DNA of 64,000 nucleotides, taken from CAVVEQ01 sp963804865 (GTDB lineage: Bacteria; Chloroflexota; Anaerolineae; Anaerolineales; Anaerolineaceae). The translations under genes were made by a program, and so were the position numbers. The notes under the pieces were generated by a model, which saw nothing but the letters and a program-made list of their open reading frames with translations, made no database searches and was not told where the DNA came from. Numbering within the stretch: position 1 is the first letter of the stretch; every line of letters starts with the position of its first letter. Shown here piece after piece: positions 45,902-57,200 of this stretch. The DNA lies in NCBI GenBank assembly GCA_963804865.1, contig CAWDSH010000001.1:1612001-1676000 (forward strand). The letters run 5' to 3'.

Positions 45902-47275
45902 TTATTCCCCGAACACCCACGGTCCATAAATGCGCTGCTCGAGGGCGTCCATGATCAGCTGCTCGGCTTCGCTCAGGGTCATGCCCGCAGGTACCTGCAC
46001 CCCGCTGTAATAAAAGCCGGGCGATCCGCAGGTGAAAGTGAGACCGGGATGCGAGACTGCCAGGATGTGTTGGGCGCGGGCACAATTGGCCTCCAGGTTG
46101 GTGGAGGCATCCACCGCGAGGCTCTGGATGGTGATGGTCACCGGCTGGCTGCCGTATTGATCCGTGCCGGTGGGAAAACCGAGGATGAAGCAGCGGTAAC
46201 TGCTGGAAGCAGTGCCCGGATCCTTGGCACCCACCAGCTGGTAGGAATCGATCGAGGCGCTGATATTACCCGCCTGCAGGGTCACCGGCCAGGGATTCCA
46301 GTCCTGGGTATCCGGGTACTGGGCGCAGATCTCAGCCGAGGTATACCCCGCATCCTTCTGGATGCCCTGCAGCTGCATCGAGACTCCCCCATTCTGCACC
46401 GAACCCGAAATAACAGGGTTGCCGACCACCACCGAGAACCACAGCCGGGCACCATCACCCTCCACCACCTGCCCCGCTCCATCGCGCAGCTCGTAGACGG
46501 CTGAATAGATGCCTTCGGTCTGCGGAGCGTTGAGCGGAATGCTGATCTTCACCTCCGCGCCTGGCAGCACCGTCCCCGGAAGCGGGATCTGGGCGGGTTC
46601 ACCCAGCGACTGACCCAGGGGGTGCGATGACTGGACCATGACCAGGGCGTAATCCGCTCCCCAGGTGAGCGAGCCATCGTTCTGGATGTACCAGCTCTTG
46701 GTGAAGCTTTCTCCCGGATCGACCTGGCTGCCATCCAGCACGGTCTCGCCGGTGAAGCGGGCATGATCGCCGGGAGTCGCAGCGGCGGTTGCCGCCGGTG
46801 GGATCTGCGTGGCCAGCGGCACCCTGGTGGGAACTGCCATGGTGGCCGGGAGAGGCTCCCTCTCCGCGACAGCCCGGCGCTCGTTCGAGGAGCGGACGAG
46901 AAGCAGCGCGATGAGCACACCGCCGAGACCCAGGACAAAACCAACCAACATTGTTATCTTCAAAGCTGACCTCCGCAAGGGAATGGATTGCTTTCCATTC
47001 TGCGCTATTGAGGGCGCTTTTTCAACTGCGGGTTGGCGAAGGTCAGCGGATTGTGGGCGAGCTTCGGATTCCCGAAGGTGCATGTCCTTGAGGCGGATGA
47101 TGGCTTCGGCGCGCGAGCTGACCCCCAGCTTGGCGTAGATGCTGCTGAGGTGGAATTCCACCGCGCGGTTGGAGACGGCCATCTCCAGCGCGATCAGCTT
47201 GTTGCTCTTGCCGTGAAGCAGATGCCCGATCACCTCCGTTTCGCGCGGGGTGAAGGAGGGCGGTTGAGGTTCCAT
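45902..47275 (-). CDS. Membrane-anchored LuxR-type HTH protein with external NBR1-Ig-like domain
   Basis: 457 residues. Residues 1-65 are a LuxR/GerE helix-turn-helix ('FTPRETEVIGHLLHGKSNKLIALEM', 'SIYAKLGVSSRAEAI'). One membrane helix at ~108-128 ('ITMLVGFVLGLGGVLIALLLV') separates it from an external region containing an NBR1-type Ig domain (~170-285; 'FTKSWYIQNDGSLTWGADY', 'TEGIYSAVYELRDG') and a Cys-containing C-terminal domain. The topology resembles ToxR-type one-component regulators: DNA binding inside, sensing outside. Target genes and signal are unknown; no response-regulator domain is present. Confidence 0.8.
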   Translation of the reverse strand: MEPQPPSFTPRETEVIGHLLHGKSNKLIALEMAVSNRAVEFHLSSIYAKLGVSSRAEAIIRLKDMHLRESEARPQSADLRQPAVEKAPSIAQNGKQSIPLRRSALKITMLVGFVLGLGGVLIALLLVRSSNERRAVAEREPLPATMAVPTRVPLATQIPPAATAAATPGDHARFTGETVLDGSQVDPGESFTKSWYIQNDGSLTWGADYALVMVQSSHPLGQSLGEPAQIPLPGTVLPGAEVKISIPLNAPQTEGIYSAVYELRDGAGQVVEGDGARLWFSVVVGNPVISGSVQNGGVSMQLQGIQKDAGYTSAEICAQYPDTQDWNPWPVTLQAGNISASIDSYQLVGAKDPGTASSSYRCFILGFPTGTDQYGSQPVTITIQSLAVDASTNLEANCARAQHILAVSHPGLTFTCGSPGFYYSGVQVPAGMTLSEAEQLIMDALEQRIYGPWVFGE

Positions 47276-47358
47276 GGATGGATTCTAATCGAACTGGTGG
47301 GAAAAAGACTGCGGATTACCGAAGGGGGACTATGTCCTGAATTGTTGGTCATAAAAGG

Positions 47359-47500
47359 TTAATTTCCTGTCGATTCTAAATGCAACCGATGCAGCAGGCG
47401 GTGCGCCAAAGGCGCGATGAGGATGCTGGCGGTCGCCAGGAAAGCCATCCCGGAATAGAGCGCGTAGAACGAGGCGAAGAGCTTGCCGCCTTCTGAGCGG
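47359..47500 (-). pseudogene. Remnant of a two-helix potassium-channel-like gene
   Basis: The C-terminal ~43 residues 'GKLFASFYALYSGMAFL...LLHRLHLE' match the end of small bacterial ion-channel-like proteins. Upstream the sequence runs into an AGCAAAGAGTCTCG word (about 47500-47515) shared with the dispersed element at 45789-45873, and no channel N-terminus or pore motif is present. Family identification rests on memory of the C-terminal motif and is tentative. Adjacent small membrane genes are intact. Confidence 0.4.
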
Positions 47501-47590
47501 AGCAAAGAGTCTCGTGTTTTAGAAAGCGCAAGGGTAGGCGTTGGTTTCACGCCGTGGTGGGAGGCATAAATAATCCACCCGCTCAATAGC

Positions 47591-48061
47591 TCAGCCCACA
47601 CCCGCATACATCGCAACCCCCATCGCCCCCAGCAGCAGAACCGTGGTCGCCGCAGTGACAAGCCACAGCCGTCGATCCATACGAAACATTGGCAGGCCCA
47701 TCAGCAGAATCGAGCCGAAGAAGAGCACGAGGTACGGCACAAGAATGTCGTAACGCATTGGAGACCGAAACTCGACCACCCAAACATAGTCCACAATGAT
47801 CATCAGCGCAATGAACGCGAGGAACGCTCCAGGACCGATCCAATGCCGCCATCCCGCTCTCGCGCGTATGAAAGCGACGAGAGCCACAGTTGACGGGACA
47901 GCGAGGGCGATAATCGCGTAGCCGAGGATGTGGTTGATCGTCTGACTTCCGGTATATACCCGCGACAGGAACCCTGCCGCCTGCAGCACATTGACAGCAT
48001 TCACCACGCCCCACACGGTAAGTGCTGCCCACCAAGGATTGACATGCGTCTGATCTTTCAT
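47591..48061 (-). CDS. Small four-helix membrane protein, unknown function
   Basis: 156 residues from ATG 48061, preceded by GTGAGG. Four hydrophobic helices at about 14-32, 40-62, 73-92 and 100-150 (the last split in two). No motif I can tie to a function. A further membrane gene lies 30 bases upstream on the same strand, suggesting a two-gene unit. The channel remnant lies downstream. Confidence 0.6.
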   Translation of the reverse strand: MKDQTHVNPWWAALTVWGVVNAVNVLQAAGFLSRVYTGSQTINHILGYAIIALAVPSTVALVAFIRARAGWRHWIGPGAFLAFIALMIIVDYVWVVEFRSPMRYDILVPYLVLFFGSILLMGLPMFRMDRRLWLVTAATTVLLLGAMGVAMYAGVG

Positions 48062-48091
48062 GTTATACCTCACCGCGTAAGCACCCCAAGG

Positions 48092-48538
48092 TCACTTTTT
48101 TTCGATTGTGTGTCGTGGATGCGTGACCATATTGGCAATGATTTGGATAACAAAAAGACCGAGCATGATAATCCCGCCGATCAAGGAATAATATTTCCAA
48201 GTCATTACCACAAATCCATAATTCATCGAGATGTAGAGCGCGACATATGGCACCAACTGTTTCCAATCCATTTTCTCCCGGAACGGAATCTTCAAAATCC
48301 AGTCATAAAGGGCTTCGATCGCCAGAAATGCCAAAAATATCCCCAGAAAGACAGTGTATTGCGGTGACTTCTGTTCCTGTTGGACGAGGACCATTGCATA
48401 GATGGCCGGAATTGCTAATAAGAAATATACCCATCCGATTCTTTGCAGAAGGGCAAAATGATTCTTGCGAATAAGAAAGATGAAAATCAGAAATAAATTG
48501 TTTGCAATACCCAGCGCGAAAAAGAATGGCTCTAGCAT
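48092..48538 (-). CDS. Small membrane protein, unknown function
   Basis: 148 residues, about five hydrophobic helices ('FFFALGIANNLFLIFIFLI', 'GWVYFLLAIPAIYAMVL', 'VFLGIFLAFLAIEALY', 'YVALYISMNYGFVVM', 'IIMLGLFVIQIIANMV'), with a short basic C-terminus. It is just upstream of the other small membrane gene on the same strand. I do not recognise a family. The bases 48539-48771 before lysS hold no gene. Confidence 0.6.
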   Translation of the reverse strand: MLEPFFFALGIANNLFLIFIFLIRKNHFALLQRIGWVYFLLAIPAIYAMVLVQQEQKSPQYTVFLGIFLAFLAIEALYDWILKIPFREKMDWKQLVPYVALYISMNYGFVVMTWKYYSLIGGIIMLGLFVIQIIANMVTHPRHTIEKK

Positions 48539-48771
48539 TTTAAAGTTCCTTCTATTCCATAAATGAATCAGCCCGGGATAAACAGGTCATCTCGGCAGTC
48601 CGGGATGTCTTGGTATCAATTCTTTTTTCATTACCAACCTCGTGCTCATAATCATATTCCTGAAAGCATCGTTAGCAATTCGCCATTTGTACGATTTTAA
48701 TATCCGCCATCCTGCCAATATCCCCCAATTCTGCATTAAAATAGACCCATTCTATCAACCAGGAAAACACC

Positions 48772-50290
48772 ATGGAACGAAACGAGCTTGAAAAGATCCG
48801 CCTCGAAAAGATCGAGCGCCTGCGCAAGGCGGGGATGGAGCCCTACCCCATCCGCGCGCAGGTGACGCACAACACGCAGCAGGCAGTCAGCGCCTTCGAA
48901 GCCGCGGAAAAGGCGGGCAGCACGGAGCCCGTCACCGCCAGCGTGGCCGGCAGGCTGCGCGCGCTGCGCCCGATGGGCAAGATCACCTTCGCCCACATCG
49001 AGGACGGCTCCGGGCAAATTGCAGCTCTTCTTCCGCATCAACGACCTGGGCGAGGAGAAGTTCAAGCTGCTCAACGAGGAATTCGACCTGGGCGATTACA
49101 TCCAGGCATCCGGCAAGCTCTTCCGCACGCGCACCAACGAGATCACCCTCGAGGTGGCTGATTATAAAATGCTGGCCAAGGCGATCACGCCGCTGCCCGC
49201 CGCCAAGGACGAGGTGGTGGATGGTCAGGTGGTGCGGCACGCCACCCTGGCGGACCCGGAAACCCGCTACCGGCAGCGCTACGCCGACCTGGCGGTCAAC
49301 CCCGAGGTGCGCGAGATCTTCCGCAAGCGCGCCGGGATCGTCACCGCGCTGCGCAAGTTCCTGGATGACCACGGCTTCGTCGAGGTGGAAACGCCCATCC
49401 TGCAGCCGCTCTACGGCGGCGCGGCGGCCAAGCCCTTCGTCACCCACCACAACCAGCTGCACCAGGATCTCTTCCTGCGCATTTCCTTCGAGCTGTATCT
49501 CAAGCGGCTGATCGTGGGCGGGCTGGACCGGGTCTACGAGATCGGGCGCGATTTCCGCAACGAGGGCGTCTCCTTCAAGCACAACCCCGAGTTCACCCAG
49601 CTCGAGTTCTACATGGCTTACGCCGATTACCTGCAGATCATGGAGCTCACCGAGCAGATGGTCTCCTTCGTGGCGCAGCAGGTGAACGGCAGCATGAAGA
49701 TCGAGTTCGACGGTCACGAGATCGATCTCACCCCGCCCTGGAAGCGCATCGACCTGCGCGAGGGGCTGCTGGAGATGACCGGCATCGATTACAACGATCA
49801 TCCCGATGGGGAATCGCTGGAGAAAGCGATGACCGCCAAGGGGATGAAATTCAAACCGGGCTCGCCGCGCGGCAAGCTGATCGAGGGCATGCTGGGCGAT
49901 TTCCTGGAGCCCAAGCTGATCCAGCCGGCCTTCGTCTACGATTACCCGCGGGATATCTCACCCCTGGCGAAGAGCAAGCCGGGCGACCCGACCACGGTGG
50001 AGCGCTTCGAAGGCTACATCGGCGGGATGGAGCTCTGCAACGCCTTTTCCGAGCTGAACGACCCGCTCGACCAGGAAGCGCGCTTCGTGGAGATGGGTCA
50101 CGCCTTCGAGGCGGAAGACGAGGACCTGCACCCGATGGACGAGGATTACCTGCGCGCCATGTCCTACGGCATGCCGCCGCAGGGCGGTTTCGGCATGGGA
50201 GTGGACCGGCTGACGATGCTGCTCACCGGGAAACGCTCGATCCGCGAGGTGATCCTGTTCCCGCATTTGAGGGGGAAGGAAGAGGAATAG
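48772..50290 (+). CDS. lysS: Lysyl-tRNA synthetase, class II (one frameshift)
   Basis: About 505 residues. The N-terminal OB fold (~50-150, 'GRLRALRPMGKITFAHIEDGSGQ') is followed by the class II core: motif 1 near 'FLDDHGFVEVETPILQP', motif 2 'FRNEGVSFKHNPEFTQLE', and motif 3 'GFGMGVDRLTMLL'. One extra base near 49015 breaks the frame between 'GSGQ' and 'QLFFRINDLGEEKF'. As this is an essential gene and both halves are fully conserved, an assembly error is the best explanation. It charges tRNA-Lys; a tRNA-Lys gene is at 9974. Confidence 0.9.
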
Positions 50291-50295
50291 AAGGA

Positions 50296-50336
50296 GGGCG
50301 CAGCGTGCACCTAAAGGTGTGCAAGCGACTGCGCCC
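50296..50336. repeat. REP-like hairpin after lysS
   Basis: GGGCGCAG (50296-50303) pairs with CTGCGCCC (50329-50336), with an inner TGCACCT/AGGTGTGCA stem, followed by CTACAT as in other 'GCCCCTACA' repeats. Confidence 0.5.
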
Positions 50337-50351
50337 CTACATAAGAATTAC

Positions 50352-50383
50352 AAACGGGTGCACATGATGTGCACCCGTTTTTT
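50352..50383. terminator. Bidirectional terminator between lysS and the DUF11-sortase gene
   Basis: A 29-base palindrome (AAACGGGTGCACAT, G, ATGTGCACCCGTTT) followed by TTT on the plus strand and by A-rich sequence on the other side. Confidence 0.8.
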
Positions 50384-50385
50384 GT

Positions 50386-51228
50386 TTATTCCACCCGGGC
50401 GAATTCGGCGCGGACGGCAATGCGCCAGATATACAGCCCGGTCTGCTCGTTGAAGCCCTGGCAGGTGATCAGGGTCAGCCAGGGTTTCTCCTCGTGACGC
50501 AGCACCGAAAGATCCTCAGCGTAGGTGCGGATCACCTCGCGCACCACGTAGACGTATTTCTGCCCGAAGGACTGCACGATGATCACATCGCCCCATTTCA
50601 GCTTTTGCAGGTCAACGAAGGGACCGGGATTGCCGTCCGCGTCGTAGACGTGGGCGGTGATGCCGCTGTTGCCGTTCCAGGTGGGATAGGCGGTGCCCGC
50701 CAGGTAACCGGCCTGTCCGCGCAGCCAGGTGATATCCCAGCCATCGGTGCCTGCCGGCACACCCACGATGGGGATATCCACACCCAGCGCGGGGATCATC
50801 AGGCGGAATTCATCCATGGAAGCGTAGGATTTTCCATCAGGCTGATCAGGCAGCGCAGTCACCCGCCCGGGGGCAAACCCGGTGGCGGGCAGTGAGGGCG
50901 CCTGCACGGCGATGCTGGCTGCCCCGCCGTAGATATTGACCGGGTCATTGGGATCGTAATAGCGCTCGGTCGAGAAGCGGTTGAAAGGCGATTGCGGCGT
51001 CAAGTAATCACCCGGCAGGCTGGACCATTCCACGGCAGCGGTATTGCTGGCGCTGCGCCCCGGGCGCAGGTTGACCGTCGCCTGGAAGGTGATGGTGGCG
51101 GATTCGCCGATGGGCAGCACGGCCCAGGTGGCGGTGAGCGTTGGAGCGGCATCGCTCCAGCTGGTCACCGGGTAGCCGGCGAAGGTCATCGAGAGCGGCA
51201 CGTAGACCAGGGTGGAAGGGCAGCACAT
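50386..51228 (-). CDS. C-terminal segment of the giant DUF11 protein: LPATG motif and sortase domain
   Basis: The last DUF11 unit ends near 50930; then 'SLPATGFAPG' (LPATG at 50878-50892) and a sortase fold of ~140 residues follow. The sortase has the full catalytic set: His in 'GITAHVYD', Cys in 'TLITCQGF' and Arg in 'WRIAVRAEF'. Its N-terminal 'IPALGVDIPIVGVP' is typical of sortases. No hydrophobic anchor helix follows it, so the enzyme would be carried on the end of the stalk. Sortases cut LPxTG and join it to an amine. Confidence 0.8.
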   Translation of the reverse strand: MCCPSTLVYVPLSMTFAGYPVTSWSDAAPTLTATWAVLPIGESATITFQATVNLRPGRSASNTAAVEWSSLPGDYLTPQSPFNRFSTERYYDPNDPVNIYGGAASIAVQAPSLPATGFAPGRVTALPDQPDGKSYASMDEFRLMIPALGVDIPIVGVPAGTDGWDITWLRGQAGYLAGTAYPTWNGNSGITAHVYDADGNPGPFVDLQKLKWGDVIIVQSFGQKYVYVVREVIRTYAEDLSVLRHEEKPWLTLITCQGFNEQTGLYIWRIAVRAEFARVE

Positions 51229-54200
51229 CGGTCATGGTCACGTCAAAGGCATCCGAGTTGGTGCCGACGCCATCGTTGGCGATGACCACGGTGAAGGTGA
51301 CCACCGAGCCGGGCAGCGCCGTGGTGCGGTCGACGTCCTTGGTGATGGTCAGGGTGGGCTCGAGGATGGTCACCAGTCCGGCTGTCTGCTGCAGCCCGCC
51401 GGTATTGCCCGTCCAGGTCCATAGAGCTGTGTTTTCCAATGCCACGCCGCGCACGTTGCGCGCCGTATCCAGCACGGCAACCACGTAGCGCACGCTGATG
51501 GTCTCATCCACCGCTCCGGTATTCTGCACGGTGCCGAAGTTGAAATCGACAATGCGCGCATCCCCGGCCTGATCGGGATCATTGAGCGGCGAGGGGGTGA
51601 AGCTCGTGCTGGCAAGGTTGGCGATCACCCGGGCAGACCGCGGTACCGGCAGCGTTGTTGTTGAAAGGATGCGCCGGGTCTTCGACGATGCCGGTGCCGG
51701 GGGCGGCGGTGATGCTTTCGCAATAGACCACCGCCAGCCCGGTATCCATGCTATCCACCAGGTGCAGGTTTTCCAGCTGCCCTGGGGCAATGACGAAGGA
51801 AGCCTCGTAGGTGAGCAGCTCACCGATATACACGTCCCTGCCGAGCGCCGGGTCGTGATGGCTCATCGCCACCAGGCGTCTTGGTCAGGTCGCGCAGGGC
51901 GTCGGTATCGTCGTCCTCGCTGACCACCGGGACTCCGCCGGTATTCGTGCCATCATCCTCGCTGTGCGCCAGGTTGGTGAAATAGGGCGGATCGCCGGGA
52001 ACGGGATCCTTGACATCCACCTGCAGGCGCACGGTGATGGTGGTACCCACGGGCAGGTCGAAGGTGCCCGCGCCGGATGGCACGCGCAGGGTATCACCGC
52101 CGGTGATATCGTAATCGGGCGCAGGGATACCATCACTGCGGGTGATGGAAAGCACGGCGGGATTCTCCAGCTCGACCGGGATGGTATCGGTGATGAACAC
52201 GCCGGTGGCATGCTGGTCACCGTTGTTGGTGAGGACAATATCATAAACAAGGGTGGCACCAGCAGCCGTCTGGGTGATATGGTCGTCCTTGGTGAGCAGC
52301 AGGGTCGGGGCAGCATCCACGGGGGTGAAATCCGCGGCGTCGTTGTTGGTCAGATCGGCTTCGTCGCCGTTGGTGCCGTCATCGTAAATGGTGGCAGCGT
52401 TATCGATCTGGGTGACACCGCTCGCCAGCGGGTTATCCACGATGACCGCGAAAGCGGCCGTACCGCCCGCAGGCGCGGCGCCCAGGGGTCCAATGGAGAG
52501 CTGGTAATCGGTGCAGGCAGGCGGGTTGGTGCAGATCCAGCCCGGGTCGCTGTTGGCAACATCGAAGGTCGAGTTTGCGGGGAGGGTTTCCTCGATGATC
52601 ACACCCGTCGCAGGGCGGTTGCCGATATTGGCGTAGGTGAGGGTGTAGATCACCAGCCCGCCGGGGGTGGTGGTGATGCCGCCATCGTCCTTGGCAAGCG
52701 TCAGGTCGATCACCGAGCCGTTCAGATCAACAGTGGCTTGCACATCCGGCTCATCGCGCTCGTTGGGATCCGCGCCATCCAGGGTGGTCGCTTGCGTGAC
52801 CGTGGCGGTATTGGTCAGCACCTCCGCCGGAGCAATGGTCAGCAGGCGGGCGCTGAAGACGAAGCTCAGCGCGGGAGCGCCATGCACCACGGCAACACCT
52901 GGCTGGGAAGTGTAGGTGACCACGGTGTCGGTTCCAATCACGGGTGTTGTCAAAACAAAACCGGGCGGGGTGGAAACCGCGGCGATGGTATCAAAACGGG
53001 CGAGCGGCAGCGGATCCTCGATGACCACGTCGTAGGCATCCGAGGTGCCGGTGTTGGCAACCGTCAGGGTGAAGGTGACGGTTTCACCGGGGGCGATATC
53101 GGTGGGCAGCGCGCTCTTGGTGATGGTCATGCGCGGCTCGACCACGGTGGCATTCACCGGGGCTGCCGGGATCGCCGGCTGGGTGCCGACCTGCAGGCTG
53201 GCATTGTTGGTCAAAACGGTCTGCCCGGGCGGGTTGAGCCCGATATTGCCGGCTTCATCCAGCACCAGGGCATCCACGAGGATGCGGAAACTGTTGTCCG
53301 CGGGGTTCTCGTTGGAAGTGACCGTGATGGGCGCGAAGGTGAAGGTCACGTCACCGCCCGATCCACCTACCGCCGTAACGACCGGCTCGGCGACCGCGCC
53401 GCCAAACCCGGCGGTATCCAGCACGGAAACACGCGGGACGTACTGCAATCCGACTGGGAGGTTATCGGTGACCACCAGCCCGGTGGTGGTGCCCTCGGGT
53501 AGGGTGATGGTCAAGGTGTAGGTGATCACCTCGCCGATGGTCACGTCGGAGAGCAGGGTGTGCCCGGCGGAGGTGGCGGTGAGCGCCTTGCTGAAGGCGG
53601 GATCACCGATATCGAAATCGATGGCAGCCTGGGCGGCGTAATCGTTCACGCCCGCCGGAGCCATCCCGTTCGCCAGCGACCACGCCGGTGCGGGAAGTCC
53701 AGGTTGCATCGGCGGTGTTGGTGATGGTCTGCCCAGGTTCCACGCTATCCGCAATGACTGCCTGGAAGGTGATCACCAGCGGATTGGCGATCAGATACGT
53801 GTCCGGGAAGCTGGCAATGGTCAGGTCAACGGTATTGCCGGCGGAATTATTGGTGCAGAGCGCCGGGGCGCAGCTCACGCTGGCCAGGGTGAGAGCCAGA
53901 TCGGCAGGGAGGATATCGGTGAAATGCACGTCCAGGGCGGGCATGGCGGTGGAAGCAAGATGGTAGAGCTGCACCTGGTAGGTGACGGTATCGCCCGCAT
54001 CGTTGGAGGGATTGGCAGGCAGGATCGAAAGGATCGATTTCGCCATGCCGAGCTCCGGCTCCACCACGGTGATGGGCAGCGGGTTGCTGGCGATGGGCGC
54101 TGCCAGTCCCTGGTAATTCAGGCTGGCGTTGTTGGTGCGCACCTGCCCCTGCTGGTTTTCGACCAGGTTCATCACCCGCGCGCGCACCAGCACCAGGAAG

Positions 54201-57200
54201 CTGTTGTTGGTGATGTCGTTATCGCCATCCACGATCACGCTGGCAAAATCAAGGGTGGCTGTCCCACCGCCGTTGGGATTGGCGGGCGGTGCAGTAATGA
54301 CCGGCGCGGGCAGGCGTGCCGGCAAAATTGAAGGCCAGCAAACCGTAACTGGCTGCCGCCTGGGTGACCACGCTGGCATCCACGTATTCCATGTAGGTGG
54401 GCAGCGCGTCCGCCACGGAGACGTTGTTGATGGTGCCTTCCGGCAGGCGTGACCACCATGACCGTAGGTGGCGATCTCGCCGATGGAAAGCTCGTCGCCG
54501 GAGGTGGCGGCTTCATCCGTGGTCGCCAGGGCTTTCTGGAAGAGCGACCCACCGGTGGTGAAGGTATCCGAACCGGCGTTGCGGTAATCGTTGAGGCAGG
54601 CGGGCGGCAGGCCGGGCTGCCAGAGGCAGGCAGGCGCGGTCTCGCCATCGCGCTCGTATACTGACACTCCATCAAGCGAGGAATACCAGGCGGTGCCGGT
54701 GTTGGTGATATCCTGCCCGGGCGCTACGCCCAGGTCGATGGTGGCCTGGAATTCGATGGTCAGGGTCGCGCCCAGCGGCATATCGAAGGTGCCAGCGCCG
54801 GAAGGAACGCGCAGGGTGGTGCCCCCCAACCCGTCAAAGGTGACTGGCGGAGGATATGCGCCAAAACCGGAAGGCGTGAGCGTCACGTTCTGGATGTTGA
54901 CCAGCCCGGAGGGCAGCACGTCTTCGAAATGCATGTCGTAGGCATTCAGATGGGAGTTGGCATCGTGCGAGAGCACCACCTGGTAGGTGACCACGCCGCC
55001 GGCATCCGGGGGGACGGGCGGCACGGTGATGTTCTTATCCACCGCGATGAGCGGCTCGATCACGTTGACCCGCACGGGGGCATCGGTGATGGTGGCAGGC
55101 GCGCCGTTGCGCGTATAAGTGAGCGAGCCGGTATTATCCAGGGGCGTGCCGTCCTGGTTGGCGATCTCATTTACCACACGGGCGCGCAGGGTGATGGTAA
55201 AGCTGTTGTTGGTGGTGACGTTATCATCCACAACGGTTGTGTCGCCAAAGTTATAAATAACGTTATCGCCGCTGCCGCCGGGCGCGGTGATGACCGGAAC
55301 AGGCAGCGTGCCGTTGAAAGTGGATGTATCAATGACTGATGAAGCTGGGACGTAAACAAGCCCGGCGGGGAGATCGTCGGTGACCACCAGGTCTTCGGTC
55401 ACGCCTTCCGGCAGGGTGACTACCAGGTTGTAAGTAACCTCTTCGCCGATCGTGTAAGTGAGCGGCGCGGGGGTTAGCTTGTCGATGGCGGGAATGGCCA
55501 GGTTGAGCGTAGCACTGGCGGTATCGAGGTAGTCATTCAAGCCGCCCACCGCACCGGTGCCATCCCGTTCGCCAAATGCATTGCCGCTGCCTCCCGGAGT
55601 GCTCTCGCCGGTCGGGTTGACCGCGGTGCCGATGCCCGGCAGACTGGAATAGACCACCCGCGCGGTGTTGGTGATGGTCTGCCCGGCGGGCACGTTATTG
55701 ACCACCGTGGCATTGACGGTGATGGTGCAGGAAACCCCCGGTGCCATGACCGGGATGGTGATATCAATGACGTTGCCCACGGTATTATCGATGTAGGTCG
55801 AGCCATCCGACATGACCACGGTCACGCCGGTGACCGTGAAATAAGCAACGGGGATGGAATTATCGGTAAAGCGCACGTCGAAAGCGGAAACGGTGGCAGC
55901 GCTGCAGCCACATTGGAGAAGGTAAACATGTAGCTGACGTTGTCGCCCGCGTCCGGTGCGCCGGCTGGCGGGGTTTTTGCCAGGTTGCTGATCACCGGCT
56001 CGGCAATGGTCACCGGGATGTTGCCCGATGTCAGCGTGGTGTTGGTATCGATATTCAGGTTGAAGTTGTTGTTGCGCGTGGTTGCCGATAAAGCCCCGTT
56101 GGCGTTGTTAAACTGCTGGTTGCCGGCGATATTATCCACCAGGGCGTTGAATTCGATGACGATGTACTCCGAATTGGCATCCGAATCGGCGTTGGTGATA
56201 TCGCCGAGATTGAAAATGATATCGGCGTCATCCCCGCAGCCCACAGGGCTGCAGCTGATCTGGGCGGGTGGGATGGAATAAGCCGGTACAATGCTGGCGA
56301 TGTTGCCCTCGTTGCCCACTTGCTGTCCGAAGCCCGGGAACGAACTGGAGGAAACCCCCACCCCATCCCCCACCAGGGCGATCATGGCAGTGGTATTGTT
56401 GTTCAGGAAACTCAAACCGGTGGGCAGCACGTCTCTGATGCGCGTGTTGACCGAGGTACCTTCGGGGATGCGCACCACCAGGCGGTAGCGGGCGATCTCG
56501 CCGATGGCAACCGCGTTGGCAGCCGTGTGTGTTTCGGAAGTTGTGACCAGGGATTTGGTCAATGCCGGGGCGTTGTGGGTGAAGACCGCCGATCCGGGAT
56601 CGGTGTAATTATCCAGGGCGTTCCCGATGATGCCGATGCGCTCGACCGAATTCGCGCTGTAGCTGGAGCGCGGAACGGAGCGGTAATCGCCATCCAGGCT
56701 GGTCCAGAGCATGTACGCCGTGTTGGTGTAGGTGCGGCCGGGGATGGAAAGCGGCGAGACCGTGCCGGCAATGGTGATGGTGATCGTCCTGCCAGCTTCG
56801 CTGCCCAGGAAATCGAAGGTGAAACCGGGGACGGTACGCAGTGTCCAGCCGTTGGTGTTATCACCAATGATCTGCGAAATTCGCTGCGTCCAGAATCCCC
56901 GCCGAATCGACCACTGAAAAAGGTGGAGCAGGTTCGGGAAGGATGATGAAGCTGGTGGTGGGCACGCCGGCGATGGTGATGCGCGGCAGCGCGTCCGTGA
57001 CGGTCACGTCAAAGGCATCCACCGTGTTGCCCGCCAGGCGGCGCAGGGTGATGGTGTAGGTGATGGGATCGCCGGCATCGCCGTTGACCGGCGCGATGGC
57101 TTTGATCGGATCCAGGCGCGGCTCGATGACGGTCACATTGGGCGCGGAAACCGCCGGCAGCGCCTGCCCCAGCCAGCTGAATATGGCGGAATTATTCAAC

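Noticed and set aside
51964..53502. Long plus-strand open frame (~510 codons) opposite the DUF11 gene
   Set aside because: Gly/Asp/His/Arg-rich shadow of the GC-rich repeats, with no ribosome site and no family pattern.
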